Shown: positions 58,954 to 64,000 of the stretch, in pieces | Layout of the letters: each line of letters opens with the position of its first letter | Numbering within the stretch: the stretch's first letter is position 1 | Source: CBDCBA01 sp965214125 | GTDB lineage: Bacteria > Planctomycetota > Phycisphaerae > Tepidisphaerales > Tepidisphaeraceae | Reading direction: 5' to 3' | Assembly (NCBI GenBank): GCA_965214125.1 | Contig: CBDCBA010000032.1 | Span: forward strand, 186,001 to 250,000 | DNA length: 64,000 bases | Made by a program: the position numbers and the translations under genes | Notes under the pieces: generated by a model | The model's input: only the letters and a program-made list of their open reading frames with translations | Database searches by the model: none | Told to the model about the DNA's origin: nothing

Positions 58954-59905
58954 GATCGACTCCCTTCACCGCTTCGACAGCCCGCTCGTGCAGATCGCCC
59001 TCGTTGCTGCTGGCGATCACGCCCCTGTTCTTCGACAGGCCGCGGCCTTGGGTGAAGTCGAGCGGCTGGCCGTCGATGTCCGTCACGCGCCCGCCGGCCT
59101 GCTCGATCACGATCAGGCCAGCCGCGTGGTCCCAGACCTTCTCGACATACCCAGGCCGCGTCGGCAGGCGCAGGTACAAATCCGCTTCGCCGCACGCCAC
59201 GGCGGCGTACTTGGCTTGGGAATCCATCCGCTCGGGCTCGGCGGTGATGCCCAGCACCTTGGCGATGTCGGCCGACGCCGAGTGGTCGCTGTGGCCGCTT
59301 TCGACACTCTCGACGAGCTTGCGCTGGTGCGGCTCACGCCCGCCGACGGTGATCGGCTGGCGCTGCTCGTAAGCCTCGACAGGGGCCGTCCACGCGACCT
59401 GATCCTTCATCGCGCCGAACAGCCGCCCGGCATCCCACTGCGGGCAGCCGAGCACGCCGAGCGTGACCTTGCCGTCCTCGACCAGCCCCAAGGCCACCGC
59501 GTACTGCCCGCCGCGCAGAAAGCCCTTCGTGCCGTCAATCGGGTCGAGGATCCAGTAGCGCTTCAAGCCATTGGGTTCCGTGCCGCCGGTGTCAATCCAC
59601 TTGGCAATTTGCTCGAAGTCGACGCCCTCACGAACTTGCTGGACTGCCTCGAGCGTGCGATCTCGCAGCGATTTGTCCGCGTTGCGGAGCTCGGCCGCAT
59701 CTTCCTCGGCAACGAGCGGCAACCCGCTTTCGACGAGGAACGAGGCGACCACCGCCTGGCTGGCGAAGTCGGCGACGGTCACGGGCGACTTGTCCCCCTT
59801 GGTCAGCGCGTCCGCGTCGGCCAGGTCGCGCCGCACCGCATCGCAGACGCGGCTGGCGGCGACGACGGCGCGGGCGGCAAGATCGAGCAGGGCGGGGTCG
59901 GGCAT
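58946..59905 (-). CDS. cysQ: 3'(2'),5'-bisphosphate nucleotidase CysQ
   Basis: A 319-aa inositol monophosphatase-superfamily enzyme. Metal sites: Glu-Glu-Asp, Trp-Ile-Leu-Asp-Pro-Ile-Asp-Gly-Thr-Lys-Gly-Phe, and Val-Trp-Asp-His-Ala-Ala-Gly. It dephosphorylates PAP, the by-product of sulfotransferases, to AMP, preventing product inhibition. Being in the PAPS operon without a reductase gene supports sulfotransferase use of PAPS. Length fits HAL2/CysQ-type enzymes with an insert near residue 75-110. Confidence 0.92.
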   Translation of the reverse strand: MPDPALLDLAARAVVAASRVCDAVRRDLADADALTKGDKSPVTVADFASQAVVASFLVESGLPLVAEEDAAELRNADKSLRDRTLEAVQQVREGVDFEQIAKWIDTGGTEPNGLKRYWILDPIDGTKGFLRGGQYAVALGLVEDGKVTLGVLGCPQWDAGRLFGAMKDQVAWTAPVEAYEQRQPITVGGREPHQRKLVESVESGHSDHSASADIAKVLGITAEPERMDSQAKYAAVACGEADLYLRLPTRPGYVEKVWDHAAGLIVIEQAGGRVTDIDGQPLDFTQGRGLSKNRGVIASSNEGDLHERAVEAVKGVDLA

Positions 59906-59914
59906 GGCGGGCGG

Positions 59915-61390
59915 TTATGGTACGCCCCCGGCCGGATTGGCAAGATGACTCCAATCCCGCAATCGCTCGCGGGCGGCGGCGAGTTCGGACGCGGAGAGGT
60001 CGGATCGGCGGTAGAGCCCCAGCGGCGCGGCGGGCGGAAGAACGGCCGTCTCGAAGTCGATCGGCAGCGGGGCGGACACCACGCGCGGCGACGCGGTCAC
60101 GGCTGCGGTCGGCGCGATGATCCACGACGCTTCCACAGCAGACGGATCGGCCCCGCCGTGCTCGCCCAGGAGCGACGCCAGCGGGTGCTTGCTACGAACG
60201 AGGATGGTCACGCCTTCGCCGCGCGTTTCGCTGCGGACGTCGTCGACGAACGCGAGCGTCGCCCGCGTCCATTCGGCGGCGACGATCGGCTGCAATGTGA
60301 CAACGCCCCCGGCCACTGCGATTGTGTAAGCGGCCGCAACGCCGGCGGTGGCGATGCCGACGGCGGACCAGCGGCGGGTCGCGACCGTTGCCGCAAGGAC
60401 AGCCGCGGGGGCGAGCAGCGGCAGGACGTAATCGACCCGCTTGGCCCCCGGCAGGCTGAACCCGACCAGCAGGATCGCCAGCCAAACGAACGCCGGGTCA
60501 CCCAGCCATCGCCCCGGCCGGGTCGTCATCGCCCACGCAACGAGCAGCAGCGAGAACGGGAAGAACTTGCCCGCCAGCCACACGCCGATCATGTAGATCG
60601 GCGGCGCCGTCCCCTCCGGTGAAGCGGCGAGGCGGCCGACCATCTCACCGCCGAGGAGCACGTCGCGGACGTGACTCGGGTCCTGCCGCCACGCGAGGGT
60701 CAGCCAGAGTCAACCGAGTGCCGCGACCGCGACGCCGCCGACGATTGGGTACAGGTTGCGGATCGCCGCCCAGCGTCCGCCGACGAGTCTCGCGGCGAGG
60801 ATCGCGTAGATCGGCAAGAAGATCGCGGTCGGCCCCTTCGTCAACAGCACGCCGAGCAGGCACGCCCAAAAGATGGCGGCCAGCCACGGGCGGCGCTCGC
60901 TTGTGCCGCGTGTGGCGGCCCACCAGCCGAGGGTGAGCAGGGCCGCGTGGAGCATCTCCGGGCGGATCATCGCCAGCAGCTTGAGCGTGAGCGGGTTCCC
61001 CAGCCACGCCGCCGCCGCAACCGGGCCGGCAAGGCGCGGCAGGCCGTCGAAGCGGGCAAGCGCGAGGAGCATCGCCACGCCAACGCCCGCCAGGATCGAC
61101 GGCAGCGCGAACGCCCAGATCTTGGGGCCGAAGACGGCGATGCTGCTCGCGGCGAGGGTGTCGTACAGCGGCGGCTTGGTCGCGGGCAGGCCCAGCACGT
61201 CACGCGGCAGCGCCCACCGACCGTGGACCAGATGGTCGACGGCGTATGCCATCGTCTTGGGTTGATCGTGCCGGTGCGGGCTCATCGGCCGCGCGATCGC
61301 CTGCCAGAGCGCGGTGAACAGCGTGATCGCCAGCAACTCCCACGCGGCGATCGCCTGCCAGCGGGGCGGGGCGGCCTCGTTACTCCGCAT
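59915..61390 (-). pseudogene. ArnT-like glycosyltransferase, interrupted by in-frame UGA
   Basis: A 491-codon membrane glycosyltransferase of the PMT/ArnT (GT39/GT83) group. The first loop has Asp-Gln-Pro-Lys-Thr and Lys-Pro-Pro-Leu-Tyr-Asp, then many TM helices and a C-terminal soluble part. At 60712-60710 a TGA interrupts the same frame after Val-Ala-Ala-Leu-Gly; translation in frame resumes Leu-Trp-Leu-Thr-Leu-Ala-Trp-Arg. A single TGG-to-TGA change would explain it. It would move a lipid-linked sugar onto lipid A or another acceptor. Could be a true nonsense mutation, a sequencing error, or readthrough. Confidence 0.75.
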
Positions 61391-62090
61391 CGCTCGGCAG
61401 GTCGGCGAACAGGGTGGCGACGGCGAGCTCGAACCCCGGCAGCACGTCGCCGCCAGTGAGCGTCTCGCCCTCGCGAACCGTTTTGGCCGGCTCGTCCGCG
61501 TCGCTCGTGTAAATCGCGACCGTGCGCGACTGCGGGTTGACGTACCAGGCCAGCCGCGTGCCGTTGGCGAAGTATTCGCGAAGCTTTTGCCGCATCTCGG
61601 CGGGGGTATTCGATTCGCTAAGCACCTCGACCGCGAGGTCTGGCGAAAGCGACGGCACCTTCTCCCGAGGCAACTTTCCGCCGGGCAGGCGTGAGCGGGC
61701 GAAGACGCAGACGTCGGGCAGGCGGATGCGGTCGAGCGTCGCCATCCTCAGCGTGCTGTCGGCGCCGCTGACGAGAAAGCGGTTGGCGTGGGCCCGACTC
61801 CACATTGTCAGGTCCGTGATGAGGATTGCGGCAACGTGTGCTTCGTGCAGGCTCACCGGCTTCTCCAAAAGGGTTCCGTTCACCAATTCGCAAAGTCGCT
61901 TCGATGAGCCCTCGACGAGCTTCAGCAAATCCGCCTCGGTGGCCGTGCCGGGCCAGGGGTCGAAGATCACGCGGCGCAGCGGAACGCCGCCGAGGGAGGC
62001 AAGCCAGTCCTCGCCGTTGATGTAACGACGCGAAGGCGGAGCCGCGGGACGGCTCGGCGTGATGGCGGGCGGCGTGTCGACGGCAGTCAT
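61380..62090 (-). CDS. Uma2-family PD-(D/E)XK nuclease-like protein, second copy
   Basis: A 236-aa Uma2 protein. Family signature residues include Cys-Glu-Leu-Val-Asn-Gly-Thr-Leu-Leu-Glu-Lys, Arg-Leu-Pro-Asp-Val-Cys-Val-Phe (active-site Asp), Leu-Ala-Val-Glu-Val-Leu-Ser (acidic residue) and Lys-Leu-Arg-Glu-Tyr-Phe-Ala-Asn-Gly-Thr-Arg-Leu-Ala-Trp-Tyr-Val, which is near-consensus. More typical than the copy at 11251. The 3' end overlaps the glycosyltransferase start by 11 bases. Role unknown. Confidence 0.88.
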   Translation of the reverse strand: MTAVDTPPAITPSRPAAPPSRRYINGEDWLASLGGVPLRRVIFDPWPGTATEADLLKLVEGSSKRLCELVNGTLLEKPVSLHEAHVAAILITDLTMWSRAHANRFLVSGADSTLRMATLDRIRLPDVCVFARSRLPGGKLPREKVPSLSPDLAVEVLSESNTPAEMRQKLREYFANGTRLAWYVNPQSRTVAIYTSDADEPAKTVREGETLTGGDVLPGFELAVATLFADLPSDAE

Positions 62091-62099
62091 GCCACCATC

Positions 62100-62660
62100 T
62101 TACTTCGTCACCCGCTCGATGTAGCTGCCGTTGCCCGTGTTGACCTTGATCGTGTCGCCCGGGTTGATGAACGGCGGAACCTTCACCACGAGGCCGGTCT
62201 CGGTCGTCGCGTCCTTGATCTGGTTCGTCGCCGTCGCCCCCTTGATGGCCGGGGGCGTCTCCTTCACCTCGTGGTCGACGGTGTTGGGCAGCTCGTAGCT
62301 GACCATGTTCCCCTCGTGGTACAGGGCCTGCATCTGCGTGTTGGGCGTGAGGTAGAGCGCGTCGCTGCCGAGCACGTCGTTGGGGATCGTCGGCTGCTCG
62401 TAGGTTTCGAGGTCCATGAAGATGTGTCCGTCGCCGTCGCTGTAAAGGTACTCGACGTTGCGGCGGTCGAGCGTGGCGGTCTCGATGTTGTCGGTCGCGC
62501 CCACGCGCTTGTCCTGAATGGTCCCCTTGTTCACGTCGCGCAGCTTGAACTGCACCTTGGCCCGCAGGTTGCCGGGCGTGTTGTGGTCGGCGTTGGTGAC
62601 GACGTAGAGGGTGCCGTCAATGACGACGGCTTGGCCGCGGCGGATGTCGGAGGCGCGCAT
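62100..62660 (-). CDS. efp: elongation factor P
   Basis: A 186-aa EF-P with the three beta-barrel domains. Domain I ends in the loop His-Asn-Thr-Pro-Gly-Asn-Leu-Arg-Ala-Lys instead of the Pro-Gly-Lys-Gly or Arg-tipped loop that is modified in many bacteria; Asn31 sits at the usual Lys position. The C-terminal domain has Gly-Leu-Val-Val-Lys-Val-Pro-Pro-Phe-Ile-Asn-Pro-Gly-Asp-Thr-Ile. It rescues ribosomes stalled on polyproline. No EpmA/EpmB/EarP homologue is in the window. Confidence 0.93.
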   Translation of the reverse strand: MRASDIRRGQAVVIDGTLYVVTNADHNTPGNLRAKVQFKLRDVNKGTIQDKRVGATDNIETATLDRRNVEYLYSDGDGHIFMDLETYEQPTIPNDVLGSDALYLTPNTQMQALYHEGNMVSYELPNTVDHEVKETPPAIKGATATNQIKDATTETGLVVKVPPFINPGDTIKVNTGNGSYIERVTK

Positions 62661-62663
62661 GAA

Positions 62664-62876
62664 TGAAGGGAGGTGGGAGCGAGGGAGGTGGGAGGTGGGC
62701 CGAGGACGGGGCCGAGGACGAAGTCGAACCCTCGGCCGGGCCGGGCAATTGGCGCTGGGGGGCCGAGACGGTAAACCGTGCGTGCGGACACGGCAACCGC
62801 CCTCCCACTTCTTCTGCCCGCGGCCCACATCTTCTGCCCACGTCCCACCTCCCCCGCTCCCACTTTCCCTTCAGTC
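62664..62876. other. intergenic region with GGGAGGTGGGA-type purine tracts
   Basis: The 216-base gap between efp and the divergent 72-aa gene holds GGGAGGTGGGAG and GAGGGAGGTGGGAGG near 62668-62696 and complementary CCCACCTCCCCC, CGCTCCCAC near 62844-62863. The two sides can pair into a long imperfect hairpin. The words resemble the CACCTCC array at 7098-7125. Both genes' promoters should also lie here; none was pinned down. Confidence 0.5.
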
Positions 62877-63095
62877 ATGCACCAAATCAAGATCTTCAAG
62901 GGCATCGAGAGCGAGATCACGCAGCTCGAGCGCCGCGTCAACGAGTTCCTGTCGAGCAACGGCGGGCGCGTGGTTCAGATGACCGGCAACATCGCCGCCC
63001 AAAGCTCCACCAGCGACGTCAACGCCTCGCTGGGCAACAGCTACACGCCCAGCGACATCCTCATCGTCGTCGTGTACGAGACGGCGGACGGCTGA
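62877..63095 (+). CDS. small conserved-looking protein, 72 aa
   Basis: A small acidic protein starting Met-His-Gln-Ile-Lys-Ile-Phe-Lys. An amphipathic helix (Glu-Ser-Glu-Ile-Thr-Gln-Leu-Glu-Arg-Arg-Val) is followed by a strand with Val-Val-Gln-Met-Thr-Gly-Asn-Ile-Ala and a C-terminal strand Ile-Leu-Ile-Val-Val-Val-Tyr-Glu. No signal or TM. The pattern suggests a ferredoxin-like or dimeric alpha/beta fold; no family is recognised. Divergent from efp. Confidence 0.6.
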   Translation: MHQIKIFKGIESEITQLERRVNEFLSSNGGRVVQMTGNIAAQSSTSDVNASLGNSYTPSDILIVVVYETADG

Positions 63096-63162
63096 ACCCA
63101 ACGGTCGAACCTCAGACTTCCGGGCGTAGCCGGCGACGCAACCAATCGCTACGGTCGCCCGC

Positions 63163-64000
63163 ATGGACGCCGGGGAGCTGCTCACACTGATCGCCGGGAT
63201 CGTCCGCTGGGGGCTGATGGCACTGGGCGTGTTCCTGGTCATCGCGACGGTGCTCGCCGAGACACGCCTGCCGCACTGGTCGGTGCGGATGTGGGACTTC
63301 CCGCGGTCGCAGATCGCGCTGCTGCTGGTGATCCTGGCGGTGCTGGTTCCGCTGGTCGGGTGGCTGGCCGCAACGTGGTCGTGGTGGACGCTCCTCGCGT
63401 CGCTGGTGTTCCTCGTTTGCGCGGCGAGGCAGGGGATGTGGATTTGGCCCTACGTCGGCCCGGCCGAGAACGACATTCAGATCACCGACGCCGCCAGCAC
63501 CGATCCCAACGCCGTCAAAATCGTCATCAGCAACCTGCTTCAGGGCAACGACAAGTACGAGCTGTGGCGCACCGTCATCGGCCGCGAAGATGCCGACGTG
63601 ATCGTCTGCGCCGAGGCGACGCAGCAGTGGGTTCGCGAGATCGGCCGCCTGCTCGACGCGACGCACCCCCCACCACCAGGCCGAGCCGCGCGACAACTAC
63701 TACGGCATGGCCATCTGGAGCCGCCTGCCGCTCGATGACTTCGAGGTCCAACACATCGTCCAGGAGGACATCCCCAGCTTTCACGCCACCCTCCGCCTGC
63801 GGGACGGCGCGGGCGTTCGCATCCACTGCCTGCACCCGCGGCCCCCCGCGCCGCAGGAGGGGGACACCAGCGCCCCGCGCGACGCCGAGCTCGTCGTGAT
63901 GGCCAATCGCATCCGCGAGGCCCGCGAGGCCCGCGAGAGCGAGGGGCCTGCCAAGCCGCCCCACATCGTGCTGGGCGACCTGAACGACGTGGCGTGGAGC
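63163..64000 (+). pseudogene. endonuclease/exonuclease/phosphatase-family membrane protein, frameshifted and cut by the window end
   Basis: The first ~168 codons hold three N-terminal TM helices (about 5-25, 45-65, 70-88), then a domain beginning Ala-Val-Lys-Ile-Val-Ile-Ser-Asn-Leu-Leu (motif I of the family has Asn here), and Val-Ile-Val-Cys-Ala-Glu (metal Glu). At a run of six C near 63665-63671 the frame breaks; removing one C gives a continuous frame with Pro-Arg-Asp-Asn-Tyr-Tyr-Gly-Met-Ala-Ile-Trp-Ser-Arg, His-Cys-Leu-His-Pro-Arg-Pro, and His-Ile-Val-Leu-Gly-Asp-Leu-Asn-Asp-Val, all hallmarks of the EEP family. The 3' end lies beyond the window. Confidence 0.75.

Overview
The window is high-GC bacterial chromosome from a Gram-negative-type organism. 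Outer-membrane assembly genes (BamD, LptE), a secreted pseudopilin with a Planctomycetes-style N-terminus, a very long SecA, a glycine-rich FtsH extension and many short TM or lipoprotein genes of unknown function point to Planctomycetota, most likely Phycisphaerae-like. This placement is inference from gene content; there is no rRNA in the window.

Layout. 1-4.3 kb is accessory DNA: a small-ORF/DUF932 cluster of phage or plasmid character, broken by a 7-bp tandem repeat; a 555-bp IS5-family remnant; and a plasmid-type partition cassette (repeat-rich putative centromere, ParA, ribbon-helix-helix partner). 4.3-15.7 kb is mostly minus-strand housekeeping and envelope genes: class V aminotransferase, HtrA protease, LPG-synthase-type membrane protein, GNAT, Uma2, FtsH, LptE, BamD. 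16-18.9 kb is a plus-strand run with atypical composition (4-TM protein, Cys-rich secreted protein, secreted unknown, pseudopilin) behind a good promoter and an 11-G run. 18.9-25.4 kb holds a sialate O-acetylesterase, tRNA-Val, a thiamine-binding-type protein, a PBP4-type peptidase, DUF1444, an ABC permease and thioredoxin. 25.7-30.7 kb is a PilB/GspE - PilT - PilB/GspE ATPase cassette. 31-37 kb holds secreted unknowns and SecA, which carries four separate +1 frameshifts as sequenced. 37-44.7 kb has lipoproteins, a receiver-like protein, a beta-propeller, shikimate kinase, a sugar epimerase, phosphatidylserine decarboxylase, tRNA-Leu and a secreted beta-helix protein.

44.8-61.4 kb is a cell-surface polysaccharide region: RfbB, RfbA and RfbC (activated deoxysugar), an HldD-like epimerase, a PAPS-type sulfotransferase, a Wzx-like flippase, DUF2061, CysNC, CysD, CysC and CysQ, and an ArnT-like glycosyltransferase. 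CysDN makes APS, CysC makes PAPS, the sulfotransferase uses it, and CysQ clears PAP. No PAPS/APS reductase is present, so the locus reads as supply for sulfated glycans rather than cysteine synthesis. A Phd/VapC-type toxin-antitoxin pair sits inside the cys operon. The window ends with Uma2, EF-P, a small conserved protein and a frameshifted, truncated endonuclease/exonuclease/phosphatase protein.

Three features run through the window. First, several families of palindromic elements lie between or inside genes; in five cases an element supplies the TAG stop codon, and one family is inserted in frame in two proteins. Second, there are three unrelated heptanucleotide tandem arrays. Third, there are several single-base indels and one in-frame UGA, which may be assembly errors or real decay; read-level evidence is needed to tell which.
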